Notes under the pieces: generated by a model | Told to the model about the DNA's origin: nothing | The model's database searches: none | The model's input: only the letters and a program-made list of their open reading frames with translations | Program-made: the position numbers and the translations under genes | From: Wagnerdoeblera sp046292685 | GTDB lineage: Bacteria; Pseudomonadota; Alphaproteobacteria; Rhodobacterales; Rhodobacteraceae | Assembly: GCF_046292685.1 (NCBI RefSeq) | Contig: NZ_JBKBQM010000008.1 | Span: 10,091 to 74,090 of the forward strand | Direction: 5' to 3' | DNA: 64,000 nucleotides | Part shown: positions 1 to 7,454 of the stretch, piece by piece | How the letters are laid out: each line of letters opens with the position of its first letter | Position numbering within the stretch: the stretch's first letter is position 1

Positions 1-256
1 GCGCATCGTCGCGCACCCGTCCCACGAAGGCCGAGGACAGCCCGAGGTTGCCGCACCCTGCGATGGTGTTCGCCACCGACCCGCCCGGCGCCTCGGTCCG
101 GTCCTTCATCGCGGCATAAAGCACCTCGGCGCGGTCGCGCTCGATCAGCTGCATGATGCCCTTGGTGATGCCCATGTGGTCCAGGAACATCTCGTCGGTC
201 TGGGCCAGCACATCGACGATGGCGTTGCCGATGCCGGTGATGGCGGTGCGGGTCAT
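1..256 (-). CDS. PfkB-family carbohydrate/nucleoside kinase (adenosine kinase-like), 3' part outside window
   Basis: Only the first 85 codons are in the window; the gene runs off the left edge. The N-terminus shows the PfkB pattern: an ITGIGNAIVDVLAQ opening strand, then the substrate-binding stretch APGGSVANTIAGCGNLGL, typical of ribokinase/adenosine kinase enzymes that phosphorylate a sugar or nucleoside hydroxyl with ATP. The ATG at 256-254 overlaps the nth stop codon (ATGA), so the two are translationally coupled, with nth first. In this family the same nth-PfkB pair is usually annotated as adenosine kinase. The C-terminal catalytic DTxGAGD motif cannot be seen, so the substrate is open. 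Confidence 0.85.
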   Translation of the reverse strand, partial: MTRTAITGIGNAIVDVLAQTDEMFLDHMGITKGIMQLIERDRAEVLYAAMKDRTEAPGGSVANTIAGCGNLGLSSAFVGRVRDDA

Positions 257-897
257 GGGGATTTGTCCTCGTAGGGGCAAAGGTCGCGGATCAGGCAGTC
301 GGCGCAGCGGGGCTTGCGCGCGGTGCAGATGTAGCGCCCGTGCAGGATGAGCCAGTGATGGGCATGAAGCTGGAATTCCGCCGGCACGTGATCCTCGATG
401 GCGCGCTCGACGGCTTCGACGTCGCGGCCCGGGCAGATGCCGGTGCGGTTGCCGACGCGGAAGATATGGGTATCGACCGCCTGCGCCGGCAGGTGCCACC
501 ACATGTTCAGCACCACGTTGGCGGTCTTGCGCCCCACGCCCGGCAGCGATTGCAGCGCCGCGCGGCTGGAGGGCACCTGCCCGCCGTAATCGCGCACCAG
601 GATTTCCGACAGGCGGATCACGTTCTTCGCCTTGTTGCGGAACAGGCCGATGGTCTTGATGTGTTCGATCAGCCCTTCCTCGCCCAGGGCCAGCATCCTT
701 TCGGGCGTGTCGGCGATGGCGAACAGCCCGGCGGTGGCCTTGTTCACGCCCTTGTCGGTGGCCTGCGCCGACAGCGCCACCGCCACCAGCAGGGTATAGG
801 CGTTGGTATGGTGCAGCTCGCCCTTCGGTTCCGGCTCGGCGGCGTGGAACCGGGTGAAGATCTCGCGGATCGTGGCATAGGGAAGCTGCGCGGCCAT
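253..897 (-). CDS. nth: Endonuclease III (DNA glycosylase/AP lyase)
   Basis: 214 aa, normal length for Nth. It removes oxidised pyrimidines and cleaves the abasic strand in base-excision repair. The helix-hairpin-helix with the catalytic lysine is visible as LPGVGRKTANVVLN, followed by the catalytic aspartate in QAVDTHIFRV. The C-terminus carries the 4Fe-4S ligand pattern C-x6-C-x2-C-x5-C (CTARKPRCADCLIRDLC). All key residues are present. It is the first gene of a coupled pair with the PfkB kinase (ATGA overlap). Its upstream region runs within 90 bp into the poly-G block at 990, so the native promoter region may be missing. Confidence 0.97.
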   Translation of the reverse strand: MAAQLPYATIREIFTRFHAAEPEPKGELHHTNAYTLLVAVALSAQATDKGVNKATAGLFAIADTPERMLALGEEGLIEHIKTIGLFRNKAKNVIRLSEILVRDYGGQVPSSRAALQSLPGVGRKTANVVLNMWWHLPAQAVDTHIFRVGNRTGICPGRDVEAVERAIEDHVPAEFQLHAHHWLILHGRYICTARKPRCADCLIRDLCPYEDKSP

Positions 898-989
898 GCG
901 GCGGTTCTAGCGGGGCGCCTGCGGCCGGGCAATGCGCAAAATCCGGGTCGCGGGGCGGGCCGTGGCGCGGTATCACCCAAGGCAGGCGC

Positions 990-1050
990 GGGGGGGGGGG
1001 GGGGGGGGGGGGGGGGGCGGGGGGCCCCCCCGCCCCCCCCCCCCGCCCCG
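990..1050. other. Back-to-back poly-G / poly-C low-complexity block, probable assembly join
   Basis: A run of 28 G (990-1017), one C, six G, seven C, one G, twelve C, one G and four C. G sequence facing right is followed directly by C sequence, that is, G facing left on the other strand. That is what results if two contigs that each end in a poly-G read artefact are fused. The window also ends in poly-G (from 63918). No biological hairpin of this purity is expected here. Sequence left and right of it may not be neighbours in the genome. Confidence 0.75.
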
Positions 1051-1079
1051 AGGGGGCTTTCTGACGCGTTTACAGTGAA

Positions 1080-1154
1080 TTGATACCGACGCGCGATGCG
1101 GTGTCAATGTTTTCAAGGGGTTGCGGGCGGGCGTTTAAGGTGGATTTGATACCG
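1080..1154 (+). repeat. Two direct TTGATACCG repeats near the left prophage end, possible transposase-binding sites
   Basis: TTGATACCG occurs at 1080-1088 and 1146-1154. A near copy in inverted orientation (CGGTATCAG) lies at 9401-9409, about 40 bp from the right limit. Mu-type elements bind transposase at short repeats near both ends, with inverted orientation between ends, which is the arrangement seen. It is also possible that the left copies are repressor operators. No target-site duplication could be matched. Confidence 0.4.
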
Positions 1155-1323
1155 TCGGGGCAGTTTCGCGGGGTTCTGGGCGAATGCGCGCGACACCGCA
1201 AAACCATGTGTCACAGATTTATTCCGGTATATCAACCGCTTGTCAGGGGGTGGCGCGCAAGTTCCGGCGGGCGATTTGCGCAAAACGGCAACTGGCGAGT
1301 TGCCGATTGCCGAGTCAACACCG

Positions 1324-1842
1324 CTACTTTTCCGACCTGAAATCTCGCGCAAGCAGAGACTTCATGTCCTCAAAGAACGCCTGCCGGTCTAGCCCATAAG
1401 CGTCAGAGTTGTTGGCGAACGCTTGAAGCCGCTTCATGTAAGCAAACATGGCCTTCGCGGCGATCTCTGACCCGTCGAATCCGGCTATTCGGTCATTGTG
1501 GATCAACTCGCCGCCATGCTTCCCGCTCTCTGCCTGTAGCCATTGCAGGACGCCGAAAACCACATTGAAGCAAGCGACAGCGTAATCCTTCTCCCCGAGT
1601 TTCAAAGGCAAGCTGCTTTCGGCCCTGCCTACGAGCCAATCAAGGGAAACCTGCATCGCATCGGCTATGGCTATCAGTGCATCGACGCCGGGCCGCTTGG
1701 CACCGGACATCTTCATGTAGCTTTCAAGGGTGCTTTTCGGCAAGCCGCACGCTTCGGCCATCTGCTGAATGGTCAAGCCCCGTTCGATCCGCAGGCGATG
1801 AAGCCGCTGCACAAGTTCGCTAGGTCGCTCAACGTCAGTCAT
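1324..1842 (-). CDS. Prophage repressor-like HTH (XRE/cI-type) protein
   Basis: 172 aa from the ATG at 1842. An N-terminal helix-turn-helix is visible (RLRIERGLTIQQMAEACGL, then PKSTLESYMKM), followed by a region with IAIADAMQVSLDWLVGR, the usual end of an XRE domain in phage repressors. The C-terminal half has no motif I recognise. It is transcribed away from the early genes, the position of the Mu c repressor. A longer reading would start at 1875, but that start lies inside a CCTAC-CATT-GTAGG palindrome that looks like an operator, so the shorter start is preferred. Expected role: keeping the transposition genes off. Confidence 0.75.
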   Translation of the reverse strand: MTDVERPSELVQRLHRLRIERGLTIQQMAEACGLPKSTLESYMKMSGAKRPGVDALIAIADAMQVSLDWLVGRAESSLPLKLGEKDYAVACFNVVFGVLQWLQAESGKHGGELIHNDRIAGFDGSEIAAKAMFAYMKRLQAFANNSDAYGLDRQAFFEDMKSLLARDFRSEK

Positions 1843-1867
1843 TGACAGAACCCAAAAGTGTTCTTGG

Positions 1868-1881
1868 CCTACCATTGTAGG
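1868..1881. promoter_or_regulatory. Palindrome in the repressor/early-gene divergent region, candidate operator
   Basis: CCTACCATTGTAGG is a 5-bp inverted repeat with a 4-bp loop. It lies between the leftward repressor and the rightward early genes, where Mu-type phages carry c/Ner operators. Only position and symmetry support the call. Confidence 0.35.
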
Positions 1882-1908
1882 TTAAATGAGGGCGGAACAC
1901 TCCCAACG

Positions 1909-2121
1909 TCAGGCAATAACACACCGTTGCCCCTTGACCAAGCCGATTACAACCGGATCAAGGCGGCTTTCGTTGCCCGTGGGACAACGCTCAACGCCTA
2001 GTGCAGAGCAAGCCGGGTTCATATCCAGAACATGCGGGATGCGGCCTTCGGGCGCTGGCGCGGTGCTGGTGCGGCTGCGCTCATGGCAAAGGTCATCGAC
2101 TCCGCCGGGGCGCAAGAATGA
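1909..2121 (+). pseudogene. Ner-like early regulator, broken by a premature stop and lacking a start
   Basis: In one frame the DNA reads LDQADYNRIKAAFVARG, then TTLNA, a TAG stop at 1999-2001, then CRASRVHIQNMRDAAFG and RWRGAGAAALMAKVIDS to a TGA at 2119-2121. The coding signal continues on both sides of the TAG, where TGG (Trp) would be expected, and resembles the short Ner-like regulators found between repressor and transposase in Rhodobacterales Mu-like prophages. No in-frame start is found upstream; the ATG at 1886 is in another frame, implying a second lesion. Its stop overlaps the start of the next gene, as in an intact operon. Confidence 0.6.
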
Positions 2122-2543
2122 TGCTCACTGTGTCGGATATCGTAGGCCTGCCCGGCTTGCCTTCAACCAAGTTCGGGCTTCGCCAGTGGCTCAAGCGTCT
2201 TGCGATTCCGCTGGTAGAACAGGGGAACCGCTTCACCTTCGCGCTGTCGGACCTTCCAGCGCCCGTGCGGGCTGCGTTCCTGGACCGGGAAGCGGCGGAG
2301 TTCGGACTTGATCCCGGGCAGTATGACGAAGCGGCGCATGCGCGGCTTGAGGATGCGACGCCCCGGATGCGGGCGCGGGCGGAAGCGGATGCCCGGATCG
2401 TCTATTTCATCCAGGCGCGGGTGCAGGCGGGGCTTTCGCAGGCCGAGGCGTTCAAGGCGGCGCGGGCGAAGTTCGGGGCCAAGGGCACCAGCCGGGCCAC
2501 GCTCTTGCGCAACATGAAGGCGGTCAGGGGGTTGAACCGGTGA
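2118..2543 (+). CDS. MuA-type transposase, N-terminal DNA-binding part
   Basis: 141 aa from the ATG at 2118. It opens with the HTH-Mu domain (TVSDIVGLPGLPST, GLRQWLKRLAIPL, LSDLPAPVRAAFL), which in MuA binds the enhancer, and then a second helical segment (GLSQAEAFKAARAKFG, TSRATLLRNMKAV) like the end-binding subdomain. It stops at 2543, where the next frame continues the MuA fold without a gap. One missing base near 2538 would rejoin the two into one protein of normal MuA size (about 640 aa). It is either a real frameshift or two coupled polypeptides (GTGA overlap). Confidence 0.8.
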   Translation: MMLTVSDIVGLPGLPSTKFGLRQWLKRLAIPLVEQGNRFTFALSDLPAPVRAAFLDREAAEFGLDPGQYDEAAHARLEDATPRMRARAEADARIVYFIQARVQAGLSQAEAFKAARAKFGAKGTSRATLLRNMKAVRGLNR

Positions 2544-4036
2544 ACTTCGTGCCCGCGCTGCTGACCGATCACAGCCGGGAACGCGGGCGCAAGGGGCCAA
2601 TGGCAGGCGAGTCGCCCGAGGCTTGGGCCTATTTCCTGCACCGGATCAGCGAAGCGCACCCGGAATGGCCGCTTGCCGCCGCCTATGACGAGGTGGAGCG
2701 GATCAAGGAACCGATGGGCTGGCACTGGCCTTCACGGGCGACGATCTACAACCGCTGGAACGCGCTGCCGCACTCGGTGCGGCTGACGCTGCGGTTCGGT
2801 TCACAGAAGGCGGCAGAGTTGATCCGGCAACCCGTGCCGCGCACGCGGGACGAATTGCCTGCCATGCACATATGGTCGCTGGACGGGCAGACACGCAACG
2901 TGATGGGCCGTTTTGAAGACGGCACCGAAGGTCGCCCGATCGAACTGCGGCTGGTGGACGTGGGTTCGGGCAGGATTGTCGGCTGGCGACTGTGCAAGAC
3001 GGAAAACGCCATCGACACGGCGGCGCTGATAATTGAGGCAGTGCGCAAGCATGGTGCGCCGAAGTTCATCTATACGGACAACAGCAAGGCGTTTTCCTCG
3101 CACCGGTTTGCGGGCGGGGTGACGTTCAAGTTCCGCAAGCGCAAGGACGCGGCGGGCCGGATGGAACCGCCGTGCGTCTGCCAAATCCTTGGGATTGAGG
3201 TCTTTTACCACAAGCCCCGGAACGGGCAGGCGAAGTATGTCGAACGGACCTTTGCCGAGACGCAGCGTCGCGTTGATGCGGGGCCTGAGTTCACCGGGGC
3301 GCATACCGGGTCCAACACCCTGAGCAAGCCGGACGGGGCAATCAAGGCGGTGCCGCTGGCGACGATTGCCGAAGTGTCCGAGCGGGAATACCGGCATCAC
3401 AACGCCCGGATTCGGCGGGGCGGGTTCGCCAAGGGGCGCAGCTTCAACGCCATCTTCGAAGCCGGGACAAAGGATGCGCCTTTGCGGATGCCCACGGAAC
3501 GGCAGTTCTATCGCGCCTCGTTGGCCTATAGGCCGGTATCGGTGGACCGGAACGGGCGGTTCGAGGTGGAAGGCTGGATCTACGGCGGGCCGGATACACA
3601 GGACGCGCTGCTTGCCTGGCACGGCAAGGGGCAAGTCCTGGTGGGCATCAACCCGCATGATTTTGAGGCCCCGGCTGTCGCCTATGACCCGGACGGGCGG
3701 TTGATTGTCGAGGGTATCGAAGCGGTCGTGCCTGGCGAATACCAGTCCATGAAGGGGCTGCAAGCCTACAAGCGGTATGACAAGGCCGCGCGCAAGGCCA
3801 CGCAAAAGGCCAAGGAGTATGGCGAACTTGCCGGGGCGGCGCTGCTGGAAAAGGCGCGGCTTGCACAGGCGGCGGCAACCCCGACCGAACCGGAAAGCCC
3901 GCGTTCAAAGGTGGTTCAACCGCCCTTTGGCGGGCCGCTTATCGACACCCCGCGCCACCCGGAAAGCGCGATTCTCCCCCGGCATCGGGCAGCTTTTGCA
4001 GAGTTCGTCGGCAGACCGAAAGGGACTGTCGGGTAA
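2540..4036 (+). CDS. MuA-type transposase, catalytic part (DDE)
   Basis: 498 aa from GTG 2540. The catalytic core shows all three acidic residues of the DDE family: the first Asp in MHIWSLDGQTRNV, the second in FIYTDNSKAFSS and the Glu in NGQAKYVERTF, matching Mu transposase D269/D336/E392. The beginning (NFVPALLTDH) continues the end-binding domain of the preceding frame, and a C-terminal basic/helical tail (YKRYDKAARKATQKAKE) corresponds to the MuB/ClpX-contact region. The catalytic core is intact, so loss of transposition would come from the split and from the damaged partners. Cut-and-paste/replicative strand transfer is the family reaction. Confidence 0.9.
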   Translation: MNFVPALLTDHSRERGRKGPMAGESPEAWAYFLHRISEAHPEWPLAAAYDEVERIKEPMGWHWPSRATIYNRWNALPHSVRLTLRFGSQKAAELIRQPVPRTRDELPAMHIWSLDGQTRNVMGRFEDGTEGRPIELRLVDVGSGRIVGWRLCKTENAIDTAALIIEAVRKHGAPKFIYTDNSKAFSSHRFAGGVTFKFRKRKDAAGRMEPPCVCQILGIEVFYHKPRNGQAKYVERTFAETQRRVDAGPEFTGAHTGSNTLSKPDGAIKAVPLATIAEVSEREYRHHNARIRRGGFAKGRSFNAIFEAGTKDAPLRMPTERQFYRASLAYRPVSVDRNGRFEVEGWIYGGPDTQDALLAWHGKGQVLVGINPHDFEAPAVAYDPDGRLIVEGIEAVVPGEYQSMKGLQAYKRYDKAARKATQKAKEYGELAGAALLEKARLAQAAATPTEPESPRSKVVQPPFGGPLIDTPRHPESAILPRHRAAFAEFVGRPKGTVG

Positions 4037-4111
4037 GGCGGTCAAGAGGGCGTTGCCGCGCCCCCTTGACCATTCATCGCGGGCAAGCCCGCAAACGGAG
4101 TGGAAAGCAAC

Positions 4112-4861
4112 ATGGCAGAAGTCTTGAAGCTGAGCAAGACAGCGGCAACGCCGGTAACGGAAGGCCCGCCGGGCTTTGTGATGACAAAGACGGCACGCGA
4201 GGTGTCCGACGCCCTGAGTTTTGTCGAACGGCTGTCAGGCCCGCGCCTGGGCATGATCGCCGGGGCATCGGGCGTGGGTGTCAGCACGGCGGTTGCGGCC
4301 TATGCCTATGGCCGGGGCGACGTTGATGTGTTCCCCTGCGTGCAGTCCGAAGGGGACACGCGGTCCTTCGCCGAGGCGTGGTGCCGGTCTTGGGACTGGA
4401 ACGACAAGGGCAACATGAGCCTTCCGGCAAGGCGGGCGGCGATGCTTCCGCGCGTTCGCGGGCGGCTGACCATCTTCGACAATGCGCACCATCTGGAACC
4501 TTCGGCCATCGAATGGGCCTTGGGGGTGGCAGATCAGGCAGGCGGAAACGTGGCGTTCTGCGGCGGCTTGAGCCTTCGCTGGACGTTCATCGAAAATGAC
4601 CAGTTGCGCGGGCGGATGCTGATGCCCTGCGTCTTCACCGCGGCGAAGAAGGGCGATGTGTCGGCGATTGTCCGGGCCGAAGGTCTGGCCCGTGACGGCA
4701 TTCCTGACGCCCTGGGCGGGGTGTCGCGGTTCGGCGGTACGCTGCGGAACGTGTTCAACGTGGTGGAGCTGGCGCGCGTCTTCGCGAAAGGCGCGCCGGT
4801 GGGGCTGGCAGACGTGAACGCCGCTATCGAGGCACTGCAATTCGGCAAGGGGAGCAAATGA
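4112..4861 (+). CDS. MuB-like AAA ATPase, Walker A lysine missing
   Basis: 249 aa; the ATG at 4112 follows a GGAG at 4097-4100. It sits directly after the transposase like Mu gene B, whose ATPase selects target DNA and activates MuA. A P-loop-like segment (GMIAGASGVGVSTAVA) and a Walker B-like strand (RLTIFDNAHHL) are visible, plus a winged-helix-like C-terminus. The P-loop has Val (GTC) where the lysine of GxxGxGKS/T should be, so normal ATP hydrolysis is doubtful. Stop and next start overlap (ATGATG). Confidence 0.75.
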   Translation: MAEVLKLSKTAATPVTEGPPGFVMTKTAREVSDALSFVERLSGPRLGMIAGASGVGVSTAVAAYAYGRGDVDVFPCVQSEGDTRSFAEAWCRSWDWNDKGNMSLPARRAAMLPRVRGRLTIFDNAHHLEPSAIEWALGVADQAGGNVAFCGGLSLRWTFIENDQLRGRMLMPCVFTAAKKGDVSAIVRAEGLARDGIPDALGGVSRFGGTLRNVFNVVELARVFAKGAPVGLADVNAAIEALQFGKGSK

Positions 4862-5358
4862 TGAAGTCCTATCCGAGCATCGAACATGCGCTGTCGGAAC
4901 AGTCGGACCATCTCATGCAGGCGGTTCACGCCTTCCGCTATGGCGAGATCGACGCGGACGAGGTGCGTTATCGCATGGTTTCTTGTGCCGACGCTCTGTC
5001 CCAACTGCAAATCCATGCCGACCGGCGGCGCGAGAAAGAAGCGCGGGGCGGCTATCTGACGGTGACGTTCGACACCGAAGGCCCCGAACTTGCCGAAATC
5101 TTCGCGGCGGCACCGGCCTTGCTGCACCTTCTGCGCAACACCGAGGCGGCTCTTGGGATGGTGACGGATGGTCTAGAAGACATGGGCGATATCATCGTGT
5201 CCGGGCATGTTGCGGTGCTACAGCTTGCCGGGCAAGCCCTGCGGTCTTCGATAGACCGGGATATCGGCCCTGTCATGCGTCTGCACCACAAGCTTTCGGC
5301 GGCAGCTATCCAGCATCGCGAAACGAGAAACGCCCTGGCGGAAGGAGTCGCGGCATGA
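4858..5358 (+). CDS. Mu-like prophage early-region protein of unknown function
   Basis: 166 aa, coupled to the MuB-like gene upstream and to GemA downstream (ATGA overlaps on both sides). The sequence is acidic and helical with a segment of alternating hydrophobics (HVAVLQLAGQALRSSIDRDI). No motif that I recognise. The position between B and gemA corresponds to the semi-essential early region of Mu-type phages, where small accessory proteins vary between phages. Confidence 0.7.
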   Translation: MMKSYPSIEHALSEQSDHLMQAVHAFRYGEIDADEVRYRMVSCADALSQLQIHADRRREKEARGGYLTVTFDTEGPELAEIFAAAPALLHLLRNTEAALGMVTDGLEDMGDIIVSGHVAVLQLAGQALRSSIDRDIGPVMRLHHKLSAAAIQHRETRNALAEGVAA

Positions 5359-5774
5359 CGATCACCAAGCGGCAGGTTGCCCTTCTGCGCTTTGGGCAAA
5401 GGCAACTCGGATGGTCCGATGCCATCTGGCGCGTCACCTTGGCGGAATTGGGCGGGGTGGAAAGCACCACGGAACTTGATCAGGCGGGCTTCGAACTGCT
5501 CATGGCCTTCCTGGAGTATTCCGGTTGGCGTCCGGCACAGGCGAAGGGGCCAGACTATGGCAACCGGCCCGGCTTTGCCAGCTTCGCGCAACTGGAACTG
5601 ATCCGCACGCTCTGGCGGGAATGGACGCGCGGCGAAGGCACGGCCGAGGGCTTGAACGCCTGGTTGAACCGGACGTTCAAGGTGACGCATCCGCGCTTCC
5701 TGACGGCGAAGGACGCACAGAAGGCCATCGGAGCCTTGCGCCGGACGAAGGCGCGCCCGCCGCGCGCGGCCTGA
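5355..5774 (+). CDS. GemA/Gp16-family early regulator
   Basis: 139 aa. The pattern LLRFGQRQLGWSDAIWRVTL near the N-terminus followed by LNAWLNRTFKVTHPRFL and a KDAQKAIGALRR tail is characteristic of the Gp16/GemA family of Mu-like phages. In Mu, GemA alters host gene expression and DNA supercoiling. It is the last early gene: a strong intrinsic terminator follows 20 bp after the stop. It appears intact. Confidence 0.85.
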   Translation: MTITKRQVALLRFGQRQLGWSDAIWRVTLAELGGVESTTELDQAGFELLMAFLEYSGWRPAQAKGPDYGNRPGFASFAQLELIRTLWREWTRGEGTAEGLNAWLNRTFKVTHPRFLTAKDAQKAIGALRRTKARPPRAA

Positions 5775-5793
5775 CAGGCGGGCAGGCATCGAA

Positions 5794-5823
5794 GGGGCGG
5801 CGCGGGCATGCGCCGCCCCTTTT
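5794..5823 (+). terminator. Intrinsic terminator after gemA
   Basis: GGGGCGGCGC at 5794-5803, loop GGGCAT, GCGCCGCCCC at 5810-5819, then TTTT. A perfect 10-bp stem with a T run. It ends the early operon; the late-gene fragments start only 260 bp later. Confidence 0.85.
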
Positions 5824-6085
5824 GCATGAAACCGCGCCAGAGGGCCGCACAGGCCCGTTTCCGGGCCTTGGGCCATCACTCCCCGCGAAAGCCCCGCACC
5901 CCCTTTAAAAACGCCGGAAACCCCGTTTAACGGGCGCGTTGCGGGGGGCCTTGCCGCTCTGCCACCCGGAAAAAATCCCCGCACACCGTTGCGCATATTT
6001 CCGCGCTTCCGCGACTGATACCCCTTTTTCCAGACATCGCCGCGCTTCGCTTGAGGCACGGCAAACCGGGAAAAGGACCGCGCCT
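5824..6085. other. Gene-free spacer between early operon and head-gene fragments
   Basis: No reading frame with coding character was found. The stretch contains ACTGATACC at 6015-6023, resembling the end repeat TTGATACCG, and AAAAGGA at 6071-6077, which would be the ribosome-binding site of the ruined head gene that follows. Because Mor, lysis, terminase and portal genes normally lie in this position, the spacer probably marks an internal deletion. Confidence 0.5.
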
Positions 6086-7007
6086 ATATTCATCAACGCC
6101 GCCAATCTGGACCTTGCTTTCAGGGGCTTCCAGACGATCTACGACGAATCCCGTCTTGCCGCGCCTTCGCACGCGATGGAGATCGCGATGAAGGTGCCGA
6201 GTTATGCCCGTGATGAAACTTATGGGTGGCTGGGCGCGTTCCCGCAACTGCGCGAATGGATCGGGCCGCGCCATGTGAAGAACCTGACCGCACGCGGCTT
6301 CACCATCGAAAACCGCAAGTTTGAAAGCACGGTGTCCATTTCCCGAGTGGACATCGCGGATGATCGCCTGGGCGTGTTCAAGCCGATGTTTTCGGAAATG
6401 GGCACCATCGCGGCGCGACACCTGCGTCGGATCGGCCTGCCGATCCGACGGGGATGAACTGGTCTTCGGTCTGCTGAAGGCCGGTTTCGACTCGACGTGC
6501 TTCGACGGGCAGAACTTCTTCGATACCGACCACCCGCTTGAGGATGCGAGCGGCACGCCCGTCGCCGTGTCGAACATGCAGGCGGGCGCGGGGCCGGCCT
6601 GGTATCTTCTGGACGTTTCGCGCGGGGTGCGCCCGATCATCTGGCAGGAACGCGAAGGCTACGAGTTCACGGCGGTGATGCAGAACAACGACGCCCATGT
6701 GTTCACGCATGACGCCTATCTGTATGGCGTCCGGGCGCGGGTGAATGCCGGGTTCGGCCTGTGGCAACTGGCCTTCGGGTCCAAGGCCGCGCTTGACCCC
6801 ACCAACCATGCCGCCGCGCGCGCCGCCATGATGAACTTCCGCAGCGACGGCGGCAAGGTGCTGGGCATCACGCCTTCCGTCCTGATCGTGCCGCCCGCGC
6901 TGGAAGAAGCCGCACTGCACCTGCTGAACACGGGAACCATGGACGGCGGCGGTTCGAACCCCTGGAAGGGCACCTCCAAGCTGATCGTCACCCCCTACGT
7001 CGCCTGA
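6086..7007 (+). pseudogene. Mu gpT-like major head protein, start codon lost and frameshifted
   Basis: The two halves of a gpT-type major capsid protein lie in different frames. The first reads INAANLDLAFRGFQTIYDES ... REWIGPRHVKNLTARGF ... VFKPMFSEMGTIAARH; the second resumes with DELVFGLLKAGFDSTC ... FGLWQLAFGSKAALDP ... LIVTPYVA. They are separated by a 28-nt hairpin-forming insertion (6425-6450). The expected start codon at 6086, nine bases after AAAAGGA, is ATA instead of ATG. The gene cannot make full-length capsid protein. Confidence 0.85.
6425..6450. repeat. Perfect 11-bp hairpin inserted in the head-protein gene
   Basis: CGTCGGATCGG, loop CCTG, CCGATCCGACG. Removing 28 nt here restores an uninterrupted head-protein reading frame (…ARH-PDELVFG…), which shows that it is an insertion and not ancestral sequence. 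No second copy was noticed in the window. Confidence 0.75.
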
Positions 7008-7018
7008 AGGAGTTCGCC

Positions 7019-7446
7019 ATGGTTGCCCTGACTTCCGACCGCAACACCCCCTTTCGGCTTGCGATACGCGCGTGCAACCCGTTGCCGCCGGGGTTCTGAT
7101 CTTCGCCGGGGCGCTGGTCATGCGCAACGCATCCGGCTTCATTACCAAGGGCGCAATCGCAACCGGGGCGGTTGCCGTCGGGCGCGCGGAAAGCAAGGTG
7201 GACAATTCCGGCGGCGCGGCTGGCGCGGCGATGGTGGAATACCGGCAGGGAGTCTTCGCCTTCGAAAATGCCGGGGCTGATCCGGTGACACAGGCCGGGG
7301 TCGGCAATCTCTGCTTCGTTCTGGATGACCAGACGGTTGCCGCGACGGACGGGGCAGGCACCCGGTCCCGTGCCGGGATCGTGGACGGGCTGGACGGTGG
7401 ACGGGTCTGGGTTCGCCTGGACGAAGCCATCACGCGCGGAGCTTGA
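7019..7446 (+). pseudogene. Phage head decoration/cement-like protein (DUF2190-like), frameshifted
   Basis: A ribosome-binding site (AAGGAG at 7008-7013) and ATG at 7019 start MVALTSDRNTPFR, which hits a stop at 7098-7100. From about 7050 a second frame carries the rest: DTRVQPVAAGVLIFAGALVM ... GAIATGAVAVGRAES ... VEYRQGVFAFENAGAD to a stop at 7444-7446. The body has the small-residue-rich, beta-type pattern of DUF2190 decoration proteins that sit next to Mu-type major head genes. One indel between 7050 and 7065 explains the break. Confidence 0.65.
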
Positions 7447-7454
7447 GGCAAGCC

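Noticed and set aside
1060..1080. Copy of the hairpin-plus-tail element at the prophage left border
   Set aside because: GACGCGTTTACAGTGAATTG resembles the tail only loosely and no hairpin or spacing is present.
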